From contig JAPLKY010000421.1 of the NCBI GenBank assembly GCA_026387805.1, positions 1 through 23,600 of the forward strand: DNA of 23,600 bases, given 5' to 3'. The stretch comes from Candidatus Krumholzibacteriia bacterium (GTDB taxonomy: Bacteria; Krumholzibacteriota; Krumholzibacteriia; Krumholzibacteriales; Krumholzibacteriaceae). Under the pieces are notes generated by a model. It ran no database searches. It was given only the letters and a program-made list of their open reading frames with translations, and was not told the DNA's origin. Position 1 is the first letter of the stretch. Every line of letters begins with the position of its first letter. Positions 1 through 7,876 of this stretch are shown one piece after another. A program made the position numbers and the translations under genes.

Positions 1-2258
1 CAGAAGAAATCGTCGTCGGAGACCTTGTCGAGAACGTTTCGTACGGGAAGCTCCAGCGTCTCGATCGCGAAGCCGCATGAGCTCCCGAAGCAGACGAGCG
101 TGCCTCCTCCCTCGACGAACTTCTTCACGTTCTCGATGCCCTTCTTGTCGATGCCGCCTTTGTAGTCGGGCGGAAGGGGACGGTACCAGCGCGCCTCTTC
201 CTTGTCGTCGATCTTCCCGTCCTTGATGATGGACGGCTTGATATTCGGGATGACGAGGACGTCATAGTTCTCGATCTTGTTCTCCGTTACGTCCTTGTTC
301 GAAACGTTGGCGTAGGGGACCTTGAACGAGTCGAAAAGATAGCGCGTCCAGCCCTCGTCAATGCTTGCGATCCATGGCTTGAAGAGAGCGGTCCTCGCGG
401 CGCGAAGCTCGCGCGTCGTGCCGGCGGGCTCGGCCGCGAGCGAAATAAAATCGACGTGCACCCGCGGCGCGATCTCGGAGGCCGCGGCAGAGAGCCCTTT
501 CTGGGAGGGCACGATGAAGGTTCCCGCCGGAAACGTCCCGGCCTCGCCGAGGCGGCGCACGACGAGCCCCTTCGCGAGCAGCTCGTTCACCGCCTGATAG
601 GAGGCGTTGATCTCGGGGCGGAGCGCATAGCCCCAGGCGCCGTCCGCGAACCTCCCCGTGGGGTAGGGGAAATCGGCGAGAAGCTCGAGAGACGCCTCGA
701 AACGCTCGTTGATCTCGTCGCAGCCGACTCCCATCTGAAGCGGCATCGTCCAGCCCGTGACGTCGTATGGTTTCTCGATCGGCGCCTTGTCGCTCGATCG
801 GGTGTCCGGGTACTCCTGCTTCTCGAGAAGATCCTTCGCGTACCGTCCGTACGGTTGATCGAGCCTGACGACGAATGACCCGGCCCGGTATAGCCTGTCG
901 CCGACCGTGAAGTCCTTCGACGCGCGGTGCACCTCGACCCCGCCGAGCATGAGCGCCTCGACGAGACGCGCCGCCGTTACGGGATCGCGCTGCGGCGCGG
1001 GTATGACATAGGCGAACGGCTTTTCGGTCTTCCCGCGCTCGACCGCCTTCAGGCCCATACGGTAGTAGTTCTCGAGAAAATGCTCCCGGTTCTCCGCGCA
1101 CGTCTCGATGAAGGATTCCGCCGCGACGAAGTCATAATCGACTATGTCGCGAAGCCGCCACCAGCCTCCCGGCCACGGATTCGGGAAGTTGATCATCATC
1201 TCGTATCTCGGAAATCCCACGTCATCCCCGCGGAGCTCGCCCGGCTCGAGGAAGATGGGGCTAGCGACGTTCACGCTCGCCGCCTCGCTCAGGAGGCCGA
1301 CCTGGTTGTGCCACCACCCGACCTGGTTCGACGAACCCTCCCAGTAGGCGTCGTATAAGGCGTTCGAGATGACTCCGGCGAGGCCGCGCTCTTCGCACGC
1401 GAGCTGCATCGAGGCCCCGGCGAGGTTGATCGCGCGATAGACGATCGGATCGACGTTCCTGTTGGCCGGAGGATAGTAGGGAGGAAGGAAGAGGCGGGGG
1501 CCGTTGCTCTGCTGCTGGTGCATGTCGAGGACGGCCTGCGGCACCGCGCTTTTGAAATAGAGATCGAAAACGGCCCGCGTTTCCGCGAGATTGAGCATGA
1601 ACCAATCACGGTTGTTGTCGTGACCCGCGTAATGGTGATAGAGCCAGGGCATGGAGCCCCCTTCATATTCGGTGCCGCACCATTTCTTGTACCAGGCGAC
1701 GACCATCTGCTGGCCGTCGGGGTTCGTCGGCACGATGTAGAGGATCTCCTGCTCGAGAGCCTTCGCGAGACGCGCGTTCTTCCCGGCGGCGATCGTATAC
1801 GCGAGCTCGAGCGTCATCTGCGTCGCCCCGACCTCGGTCGCGTGGAGGCTCGTCGTGATCATCGTGATGATCCTGGCCTCTTTGACGAGCGCGCCGGCCT
1901 CGGCGGGCGTGAGCTTTCTCGGATCGGCGAGACGGCGGGAAAGCTCCAGATAATGGTCGAGCTTCTCGAGATTCGCGGGCGTCGAGAGGATGACCGCGAT
2001 CATCGGCTTCCCGAGCGTCGTCGTGCCGATCTTCTTGACCGTGACCCATGGCGAGGCCTCGTCGAGCATCTCGAAGTACGCGAGCGTCTGCTCGTAATCG
2101 GCGAGCTTGCGATCGGCGCCGATCTCGAAGCCGAGGTACTCGGCGGGGGATTTGAGGGCTGCCGGGGCTGTGGCCGTCGCCGGCGCGCCTGGAACCGGCG
2201 CCGTAGCCGCCGCGAGCGATACGATCGATGCGATGAGGATGACGATCCGTCCGCGCAT
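1..2258 (-). CDS. M14-family zinc carboxypeptidase, secreted, C-terminus cut by window edge
   Basis: This open frame runs from an ATG at 2258 off the left edge (752 codons visible, no stop). A GGGAGGT Shine-Dalgarno sits 7-8 bases before the ATG. The N-terminus (MRGRIVILIASIVSLAAATA) is a signal peptide, so the enzyme is exported. M14 zinc ligands are visible: the HATE motif at residues 139-142 (HxxE) and the third ligand His247 in LDMHQQ. A GHDNNRDW motif (212-219) typical of this large M14 subgroup lies between them. A later GLLSEAAS stretch could supply the catalytic Glu. Roughly residues 655-735 (YDVLVIPN, then a FVEGGGTLVCFG stretch) resemble the glutamine-amidotransferase-like domain often found at the end of these proteins. 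The family removes C-terminal residues from peptides; the true substrate is unknown. It is the last visible gene of the porin-symporter group, 37 bases after the symporter stop, which suggests digestion coupled to uptake. Confidence 0.9.
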   Translation of the reverse strand, partial: MRGRIVILIASIVSLAAATAPVPGAPATATAPAALKSPAEYLGFEIGADRKLADYEQTLAYFEMLDEASPWVTVKKIGTTTLGKPMIAVILSTPANLEKLDHYLELSRRLADPRKLTPAEAGALVKEARIITMITTSLHATEVGATQMTLELAYTIAAGKNARLAKALEQEILYIVPTNPDGQQMVVAWYKKWCGTEYEGGSMPWLYHHYAGHDNNRDWFMLNLAETRAVFDLYFKSAVPQAVLDMHQQQSNGPRLFLPPYYPPANRNVDPIVYRAINLAGASMQLACEERGLAGVISNALYDAYWEGSSNQVGWWHNQVGLLSEAASVNVASPIFLEPGELRGDDVGFPRYEMMINFPNPWPGGWWRLRDIVDYDFVAAESFIETCAENREHFLENYYRMGLKAVERGKTEKPFAYVIPAPQRDPVTAARLVEALMLGGVEVHRASKDFTVGDRLYRAGSFVVRLDQPYGRYAKDLLEKQEYPDTRSSDKAPIEKPYDVTGWTMPLQMGVGCDEINERFEASLELLADFPYPTGRFADGAWGYALRPEINASYQAVNELLAKGLVVRRLGEAGTFPAGTFIVPSQKGLSAAASEIAPRVHVDFISLAAEPAGTTRELRAARTALFKPWIASIDEGWTRYLFDSFKVPYANVSNKDVTENKIENYDVLVIPNIKPSIIKDGKIDDKEEARWYRPLPPDYKGGIDKKGIENVKKFVEGGGTLVCFGSSCGFAIETLELPVRNVLDKVSDDDFF

Positions 2259-2295
2259 GCCAGTGACCTCCCGTGAAGAGATTCGGATCCCAAGA

Positions 2296-3717
2296 TCAGG
2301 TCCGGCGAGGCTGCGGCGTCCGCCGCGCCGCGGCGGTGACCGCGAGAAGCACCGCGAGGCTCGCGAGCGAGCCCGCGATGAAGCCGTCTATTCCGAAGGG
2401 TTTCTTGGCCCAAGTCCATAGAATCGCGGTGAGAGAGCCCGCGACCATCGACGCGACGACTCCCGCCTTGCTCGCGCCCTTCCAGTAGAGCCCGAAGATG
2501 AGCGGCCAGAGGTTCGTGCTCGCGATGACGGCCCACGCGAAGCCGGTGAGGACGAGGATGAGCGCCGGCGGCTTGAGCGCGATCACGAGCGATATGAGGC
2601 CGACGGCGGCGCTCACTGCGCGATTCGCGAATACCTCCTTCGGGCCGGTCAGCTTGCGTTTGAGGCCGTGCTCGTAGACGTCGGTGATGAGCGAGCTCGA
2701 CATGATGATGAGAACGCCGGCGAAGGTCGACATGCCGGCCGCGACGACTCCCGCGAGGAGCAGCGCCGCCTGCCACGGCGAGAGCACCATCGCCACGAGC
2801 TTCGGGATCGCGAGATCGGGATTCTCGAGGCCGGGAATCAGCACCCGGGTGAGGGCCCCGACGAGATAGGGGATAATGGCGATCGTCGCGCCGAGCGTGA
2901 CGATCACGGTGCCGAGCCGGAGCGTTTTCGTATCCTTGATGCTGTAGAAGCGGATGATCATCTGCGGCATGCCCCAGACCCCGAGGCTCACGACGAGCGA
3001 GAAGCTGAAGAGTCCCGCCCAGCCCCACACCCCCGGCGTATGCACGTACTGCGGTCCGATCGCGGCGAGCTTCTCCATTCCCGCGCCGATGCCGCCGACC
3101 GCGTCGAAGGTCTTGAACAGGAGGAGGACCAGCGAGACGATCATCACCCACGCCTGGATGAAGCTCGTCCAGACGACCGCCATGTAGCCGCCGAGCACGA
3201 CGTAGAAGATGATCACGAGCCCCGAGATGAGGACGCCCCCCCAGTACGGGAGATCCATGAGCACCTCGAACGCGTTCGCCATGCCTTTCACGACGCTCAC
3301 GTTGTAAATGATGAGAAAGAGGAACGCCACGGCGGCCGAGTAGATGCCCGCCGCGGGGGAGTTGAAGCGCCGCGCGAAGAATCCCGACATCGTTCTCACG
3401 CCGTAATGCTCCGTCATCTCGCGCACGCGTTTTCCGAGAAAGATCCAGCAGAGCGTGCAGCCGACGAGCACGTTGATCGCGCCGATCCAGATCGTCGCCA
3501 TGCCGAACTTGTACCCGAAAGCGCCGCCGCCGATGATGAGCACCGAGCTGAAATAGACGGCGATGTACGAGAGCGCCGTGACCCACGGGCCGATCGTGCG
3601 GCCCCCGAGGATAAAATCGGAGGCCGATTGCGTCCTGCGAACGCTCCAGATGCCGACCCCCATGAGGACTGCGACATACATGAACAGAACGGCGATGCAC
3701 GCCTGAAGCAGCGTCAC
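2296..3717 (-). CDS. Sodium:solute symporter (SSS/SLC5 family)
   Basis: The 473-residue protein is almost entirely hydrophobic, with about 12-13 membrane segments, the usual size for the SSS family. Family features are the N-terminal SDFILGGRTIG stretch, the LSYIAVYFSS segment of the first core helix and the GGYMAVVWTSFIQ motif near residue 185. The last resembles the GGxxAVxWTDxxQ motif of PanF- and acetate-type members, with Ser in place of the usual Asp. It should use the sodium gradient to import a small organic solute across the inner membrane. The substrate cannot be read from sequence; amino acids, short peptides, pantothenate or organic acids are all possible. The start is GTG at 3717, preceded by GGGGGAAG. 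It lies 22 bases after a 40-residue membrane protein gene, downstream of a porin gene and just before a carboxypeptidase gene, all on one strand. Confidence 0.92.
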   Translation of the reverse strand: MTLLQACIAVLFMYVAVLMGVGIWSVRRTQSASDFILGGRTIGPWVTALSYIAVYFSSVLIIGGGAFGYKFGMATIWIGAINVLVGCTLCWIFLGKRVREMTEHYGVRTMSGFFARRFNSPAAGIYSAAVAFLFLIIYNVSVVKGMANAFEVLMDLPYWGGVLISGLVIIFYVVLGGYMAVVWTSFIQAWVMIVSLVLLLFKTFDAVGGIGAGMEKLAAIGPQYVHTPGVWGWAGLFSFSLVVSLGVWGMPQMIIRFYSIKDTKTLRLGTVIVTLGATIAIIPYLVGALTRVLIPGLENPDLAIPKLVAMVLSPWQAALLLAGVVAAGMSTFAGVLIIMSSSLITDVYEHGLKRKLTGPKEVFANRAVSAAVGLISLVIALKPPALILVLTGFAWAVIASTNLWPLIFGLYWKGASKAGVVASMVAGSLTAILWTWAKKPFGIDGFIAGSLASLAVLLAVTAAARRTPQPRRT

Positions 3718-3739
3718 GGCTTCCCCCTTGTTCGTCCGT

Positions 3740-3862
3740 CTACGGCCGCCGGTCGTTTTCGCGCCCGCGGAGCGCCCAGACGAGCGTGCCGACGACGCTC
3801 GCGCCGGTCACGACGAATGCCATGAACGTCATCCACGGAAAGTTGAACGGTCCCATATACAT
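3740..3862 (-). CDS. Small single-span membrane protein, candidate symporter accessory protein
   Basis: A 40-residue frame lies in the gap between the porin and symporter genes. It begins MYMGPFNFPWMTF, continues into one hydrophobic segment (about residues 10-30) and ends in a charged, basic tail (RGRENDRRP). A GAAAGG ribosome site lies upstream; either the ATG at 3862 or the in-frame ATG at 3856 could be used, the second having the better spacing. The stop falls 22 bases before the symporter GTG. Very small one-helix proteins encoded directly before SSS transporters are a known class (symporter small accessory proteins), and position, length and topology all fit. The sequence match is inferred from these features, not from an alignment. 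It is shorter than usual ORF cut-offs and would be missed by many annotations. It probably stabilises or partners the symporter. Confidence 0.65.
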   Translation of the reverse strand: MYMGPFNFPWMTFMAFVVTGASVVGTLVWALRGRENDRRP

Positions 3863-3916
3863 GTGCCTTTCGGCGCGGGCCGCGGGCGTTTCGGACCGCG
3901 CCCCGAACGATTCCCG

Positions 3917-5251
3917 CTAGTATTTGAACATGATCTCCCAGCGCAGAAAATGAGCCGTATCGCTCCCGGAGAAATAGTAATCCCCGGGAAAGAGCGCTTC
4001 CCAAAGAAGATATGCGGAGAGATACGTATTCAATGTCCCGGAGAGCTTCATGATCGACAGGGTCCCGCGGTAGCTCCCCGCGCCGAAGAGCGTTTTATCC
4101 GCTTTGGGAGGAGGCTCGGGCGCCCACATCGGGTAGATTCGTTCCTCGAGGGCGATGCGGTCGAGCGGCTTGACCTCGAGACCGAACCACAGCGAAGCGA
4201 CATTCTCCCAGTACGCCGCGCCGCGCTCCTTCGCGAGAGAGTAGATATAGAGCTCGCTCCACTTCGGCCAGCGGGAATAGACCGGATCCCATCCTTCGTA
4301 AGTATCTTTGCTCCCGGGCTTGTCTCCGGAGAGATAGAAGCTCCCCGCGCCCAGCGCGATCGGCACACGCTCGATCGGCAGCGCGTATTTGCCGTACAGG
4401 TAGCCCCCGTACCCGAGACGCTTCTGCGCGCCGCGGTCGCCGGTCTGCACGGCCCCCTCGACGGCGAAGGTGAGCCGCCCGAAGCCCTTCCCCGCTGCGC
4501 GCGCTCCGATCGTATGGATGTCGCTTTCGGGATACGCGTCGCTTTCGTCCTTCTCATTCTTGAAGAAATAGTACGCTTCGAGCTTCCGGCCGTCGAACGA
4601 CTCGTCCGTATAGTAGAGACCGGCGCCCCGCTCGTCCCATTCGATCATGGATTGCTTCTGATCGTTGACGATCGGCAGATACCGGTCCCGCTCGGGACCG
4701 GAAAGGACGTGCGCGTCCAGCCGGCGTTTGTCGAACGAGGCGGTGAGCACGAGAGCGTTGAAATACGCCGTGCGCGAGCCGTCGAGCGGCCCCCCGTCCC
4801 AACAGATGAAACCTTCGCCGTAGAGAAGGTTCTGTCTTCCGGCGATGAAGCCGAAGGGGGTGCCGCCGATCTTCGTGCCCTCGACGTAGAGATTCTCGAA
4901 AACGAGCTCGTGGATCTCGAACTCCTGGTATTCGAGCCCCTTGTTCGATTTGTACCAGTGCCGGTGCTCGTTGTTGAGCATCGCATAGAGCTTCCACTGC
5001 GCGCCCGGCGCCCATGAGCCCCAGAGCTGCGATCGCACGCGGAGGTAGTTATTGTCATCGGCGAGGGAGTTCGAGAAATCGGAGAGGTTCTCGCTGTATT
5101 CCTGGCGAAGACGGAGGCGGCATCCCCAGTCGAACGCGCTCTCGGGCTTGCCCTCGGCGAAAAGGTCGCCGGAGATGAAACAAAGCAGAATGGCGGCGCA
5201 GAGCGCGTACCGGATAAGTCTGCCGGTCCCGCTCGGGCTTGTGCGGGCCAC
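3917..5251 (-). CDS. Outer-membrane beta-barrel porin, alginate-export-like family
   Basis: The protein has 444 residues with an N-terminal signal peptide (hydrophobic stretch about residues 12-30, cleavage likely after FA in GDLFAEG). The mature part opens with FDWGCRLRLRQEYSENL, then alternating aromatic and polar beta-strand patterns, and ends in a strand finishing EIMFKY, the terminal aromatic residue recognised by outer-membrane barrel assembly. The RLRLRQEY opening and a GRQNLLYGEGF segment (about 140-150) fit the alginate-export (AlgE-like) family, whose name does not prove alginate as substrate. The start is GTG at 5251, preceded by AAGGGAG. A strong promoter lies upstream at 5300-5328. 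The gene leads a same-strand group with a small membrane protein, a sodium symporter and a secreted M14 peptidase, so it may admit peptides or other small solutes. Family call moderate; outer-membrane barrel call firm. Confidence 0.78.
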   Translation of the reverse strand: MARTSPSGTGRLIRYALCAAILLCFISGDLFAEGKPESAFDWGCRLRLRQEYSENLSDFSNSLADDNNYLRVRSQLWGSWAPGAQWKLYAMLNNEHRHWYKSNKGLEYQEFEIHELVFENLYVEGTKIGGTPFGFIAGRQNLLYGEGFICWDGGPLDGSRTAYFNALVLTASFDKRRLDAHVLSGPERDRYLPIVNDQKQSMIEWDERGAGLYYTDESFDGRKLEAYYFFKNEKDESDAYPESDIHTIGARAAGKGFGRLTFAVEGAVQTGDRGAQKRLGYGGYLYGKYALPIERVPIALGAGSFYLSGDKPGSKDTYEGWDPVYSRWPKWSELYIYSLAKERGAAYWENVASLWFGLEVKPLDRIALEERIYPMWAPEPPPKADKTLFGAGSYRGTLSIMKLSGTLNTYLSAYLLWEALFPGDYYFSGSDTAHFLRWEIMFKY

Positions 5252-5299
5252 GCGGAATCTCCCTTCGAAGCCGAGGTTCGTATTGCCGCGAACCCCCCT

Positions 5300-5328
5300 T
5301 TTCTATAGGAATTTGGAGGGCATGTCAA
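5300..5328 (-). promoter_or_regulatory. Putative sigma-70 type promoter for the porin operon
   Basis: On the minus strand TTGACA (5323-5328) matches the -35 consensus exactly. A 17-base spacer then leads to TAGAAA (5300-5305), or a 15-base spacer to TATAGA (5302-5307). It lies about 50 bases before the porin GTG. The -35 overlaps the short inverted repeat TGTCAAGACA at 5323-5332. No experimental start site is known. Confidence 0.55.
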
Positions 5329-5342
5329 GACATCCTCTTGTG

Positions 5343-5351
5343 TGGTATGCT
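5343..5351 (+). promoter_or_regulatory. Possible extended -10 promoter for the EamA gene
   Basis: TGGTATGCT matches an extended -10 element (TGn followed by TATGCT), about 57 bases before the EamA start codon. No good -35 is visible, as is common for extended -10 promoters. It lies only 15 bases from the divergent porin promoter, so the two could influence each other. Weak evidence. Confidence 0.3.
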
Positions 5352-5407
5352 GTCGCGAAAAGCGATCGATCGCGCGTCGTCCGGAAGCCGAATTCAAAGG
5401 AGCGAAC

Positions 5408-5833
5408 ATGAAACCGCAGCTTCTCGCGCTCGTGGCCGCCGCGGCCTGGGGCATCGGCGGGTATTTCGAGAAGAAGGGCCTTCAGATGGGGAACCTCTCG
5501 GCCCAGATGGGGATCACGCTGCGCACGGCCATGGCGCTCGCGATCCTCGGCGCCGTGAGCTTTCCGCAGTGGAAGAGCCTCCCGCAGGCCGGAGCGAAGC
5601 CCCTCGCGATGATTTTGATCGGGGGAGGGGTGCTCGCGGGAGCGGTGGGAATGTCATGCTTCTATGCGGCGCTCAAGGGGGCGCCGCTCGGGCGCGTCAT
5701 GCCCATTGCCTTCACGTCGCCCCTCTTCGGAGTCATCATGGGCGTGTGGCTCGGCGGCGAGACGCTCGGAGCGCGGGAGCTGATAGGTATGCTTTTCACG
5801 ACGGGCGGGATCGTGCTTCTCACGGTCAAATAG
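5408..5833 (+). CDS. Half-size EamA-domain membrane transporter
   Basis: A 141-residue, very hydrophobic protein begins MKPQLLALVAAAAWGIGGYF and carries one EamA-type repeat: the AxxWGxxxxFxKKGLQ opening helix, a central pair of helices and a closing helix rich in Gly and Leu (GMLFTTGGIVLL). About four to five membrane spans can be counted. Full drug/metabolite transporters have two such repeats (about 300 residues); single-repeat members are thought to dimerise. The ATG at 5408 has AAAGGAG six bases upstream, so I reject the longer frame that begins at 5342. The substrate is unknown. The gene is followed after 49 bases by a flavoprotein gene on the same strand, with no obvious functional link. 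It is transcribed away from the porin operon. Confidence 0.8.
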   Translation: MKPQLLALVAAAAWGIGGYFEKKGLQMGNLSAQMGITLRTAMALAILGAVSFPQWKSLPQAGAKPLAMILIGGGVLAGAVGMSCFYAALKGAPLGRVMPIAFTSPLFGVIMGVWLGGETLGARELIGMLFTTGGIVLLTVK

Positions 5834-5882
5834 ATCGTCCGGCGGCGCCGGGGGAGAACGCGGTCGCAGAGGAGACCTTCGG

Positions 5883-7169
5883 ATGTGCAGCGAAAGGAAT
5901 GTTGCGCAAGAAACGTTCGACGTTGTCGTCATCGGCGGCGGAGCCGCGGGCATGCTCGCGGCGGGAAGCGCGGCCGAGAGGGGACTCCGCGTCCTCCTCC
6001 TCGAGCGAAACGCGCGTCTCGGGAGGAAGCTCGGCATCACGGGGGACGGCCGATGCAACATGACCAATGCCGACGAGCGTGATGAGTTCATACGCAGCTT
6101 CGGCGCGAACGGGAAATTCCTGTATCGGGCCATTGCCGCGTTCTCGAACCGCGATCTGATCGCGTTCTTCAACGGGCTGGGCGTCGCGACGAAAGAGGAG
6201 CGAGGCGGGAGGATATTTCCCGCGAGCGACAGGGCGGAAAGCGTCGTCGGGGCGTTGGGGCGGTATATGAAGAGGCACGGAGTCGCCGTCAGACTGAACT
6301 CTCGCGCGGAAAGAATCGTCGTCGATGCCTCGTCGGGAGCGGTAGCAGGCGTCACCATCAGGGACCGCGAAGCGACAATCAATACGGAAAACGCGATACT
6401 CGCGACGGGCGGGCTTTCGTATCCGGCCACGGGTTCGACCGGCGACGGCTACTCCATGGCGAAGGCGCTCGGCCACGGAATCGTCCCGCCGCGCCCCGCG
6501 CTCGTTCCCATCGAAACGGTGGAGACGTTTCCGAAGGATCTGCAGGGATTGTCCTTGACCGGCGTTGCCGTGACCGTGGCGAGCGGCCGGAAGAGGATCG
6601 CTTCGGAATCGGGGGATCTGATCTTCACCCATTACGGTATCTCCGGTCCGGTCATTCTCTCGCTCAGCGGGATCATCGTCGAGCATCTCGACGGGAAGGA
6701 GCCGGTCGCCGTCTCCATCAATCTGATACCGGCGCTCGACAGGGGCGGACTGGAGGATCTCCTCATCGGCGAGTTCGCCGGCTCCGGCGGAAGAATGATA
6801 GGCACGGTCATGAAAGGCCTCGTACCGAGGGCGCTCGTTCCGGTTCTCATGAAAGCGGCGGGGGTACCCGAAGAGAAACGATGCGGCGGGATCACGAGCG
6901 CCGAGAGAAAGCGGCTCGCGGGATTGCTCGCGGATTTCCGGCTGACGGTGAAACGTCCGAGGCCCATCGCCGAGGCCGTCGTCACGCGAGGCGGAATCGA
7001 CCTGAAGGAGGTCGATCCGCGCACGATGGAATCGAGGAAAGTACGCGGGCTCTACTTCTGCGGCGAGATACTCGACGTCGACGGGAACACCGGCGGCTAC
7101 AATCTCCAGGCGGCTTTTTCGACGGCGCGTCTTGCGGCTGCGAACGTAAGGATTGCGGAAGAAGAATGA
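5883..7169 (+). CDS. FAD/NAD(P)-dependent oxidoreductase, HI0933/YhiN family
   Basis: The protein has 428 residues. A dinucleotide-binding GGGAAG lies at residues 18-23 within VVVIGGGAAGMLAA, followed by an acidic strand end (LLLERN) that would bind the ribose. The GRKLGITGDGRCNMTNAD stretch (about residues 48-65) and the C-terminal CGEILDVDGNTGGYNLQ motif are hallmarks of the HI0933/YhiN (BaiN-like) flavoprotein family. Length is normal for the family, whose members are flavin-dependent reductases of mostly unknown substrate. The ATG at 5883 is preceded by AGAGGAGA at seven bases. It is probably co-transcribed with the EamA gene upstream. It converges on phoU with a 24-base gap and no clear terminator between them. 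Function beyond the redox fold cannot be assigned. Confidence 0.92.
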   Translation: MCSERNVAQETFDVVVIGGGAAGMLAAGSAAERGLRVLLLERNARLGRKLGITGDGRCNMTNADERDEFIRSFGANGKFLYRAIAAFSNRDLIAFFNGLGVATKEERGGRIFPASDRAESVVGALGRYMKRHGVAVRLNSRAERIVVDASSGAVAGVTIRDREATINTENAILATGGLSYPATGSTGDGYSMAKALGHGIVPPRPALVPIETVETFPKDLQGLSLTGVAVTVASGRKRIASESGDLIFTHYGISGPVILSLSGIIVEHLDGKEPVAVSINLIPALDRGGLEDLLIGEFAGSGGRMIGTVMKGLVPRALVPVLMKAAGVPEEKRCGGITSAERKRLAGLLADFRLTVKRPRPIAEAVVTRGGIDLKEVDPRTMESRKVRGLYFCGEILDVDGNTGGYNLQAAFSTARLAAANVRIAEEE

Positions 7170-7193
7170 GAGGGCCCCGCGGTTTGGAGCCCG

Positions 7194-7868
7194 TCACCCG
7201 TCCGTGAGCCTTTCGGGGTGATGCTTCACGACCTCGGCCTGGACCATGTAGATCACGTTCTCCGCGATATTCGTCGTATGGTCGCAGACGCGCTCGAGGA
7301 AGCGCGCGATGAGGAGGAGCTGAACGGCCCGCGGAGCGGTGGAGCCGTCCTTTACCATGTAATCGTCGATCAGCTCCCGCTGGATCTCGTCTCTCAGCCT
7401 GTTCGCTTCCGGATCCGAGAGGACGACTTTCCTCGCCAGCTCGATATCCCCCTTCACGAAGGATTCGATCGCCCATTTGATCATGTTCTGGGCCACGACG
7501 GTCAGCTTGGGTATGTCCACGAGGGGCTTCAGGAGCGGCTTGTCCACGAGCTCGAGAGTCCGCTGGGCTATGTCGACGGCGAGATCGGCGATGCGCTCCA
7601 GCTCGGCGTTGATCTTCATTCCCGTCGTGATGAATCGGAGATCCCTTGCCATGGGTTGATACCGGGCGATCAGGTCGATGCATTTCTCGTCGACGAGGAG
7701 CTCCAGCCTGTCGATGTCGCGGTCGTCGGCGATGACGCCTCTCGCGAGCTCCGCGTTCCGCGACTTGAGCGCCTCGACCGATTTATAGATGGCCCCCTCG
7801 GCGAGCGTCCCCATATCGATGACGCGCTTCTTCAGCTCGTCGAGCTCGGTGTCGAAATGGCGTTCCAT
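7194..7868 (-). CDS. phoU: Phosphate transport regulator PhoU
   Basis: The 224-residue protein starts MERHFDTELDELKKRVIDMG and has the two repeated three-helix PhoU domains, with acidic metal-binding helices near residues 70-95 (RFITTGMKINAELERIADLA) and again near 185-205 (FLERVCDHTTNIAENVIY). The ERIxD and ERxxDHxxNIAE signatures are clear family marks. PhoU connects the Pst transporter to phosphate signalling and restrains uptake. The AGGAGG ribosome site overlaps the TAG stop of the preceding pstB; the ATG follows eight bases after that stop. It is the last gene of the pst operon. No phoR/phoB two-component genes are seen in the window, so the signalling partners lie elsewhere. Confidence 0.97.
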   Translation of the reverse strand: MERHFDTELDELKKRVIDMGTLAEGAIYKSVEALKSRNAELARGVIADDRDIDRLELLVDEKCIDLIARYQPMARDLRFITTGMKINAELERIADLAVDIAQRTLELVDKPLLKPLVDIPKLTVVAQNMIKWAIESFVKGDIELARKVVLSDPEANRLRDEIQRELIDDYMVKDGSTAPRAVQLLLIARFLERVCDHTTNIAENVIYMVQAEVVKHHPERLTDG

Positions 7869-7876
7869 GGATCCTC

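Noticed and set aside
7170..7193. Terminator between the flavoprotein and phoU genes
   Set aside because: The 24-base gap is GC-rich with a poorly paired GGGCCC/GGGCTCC arrangement and no T run on either strand.
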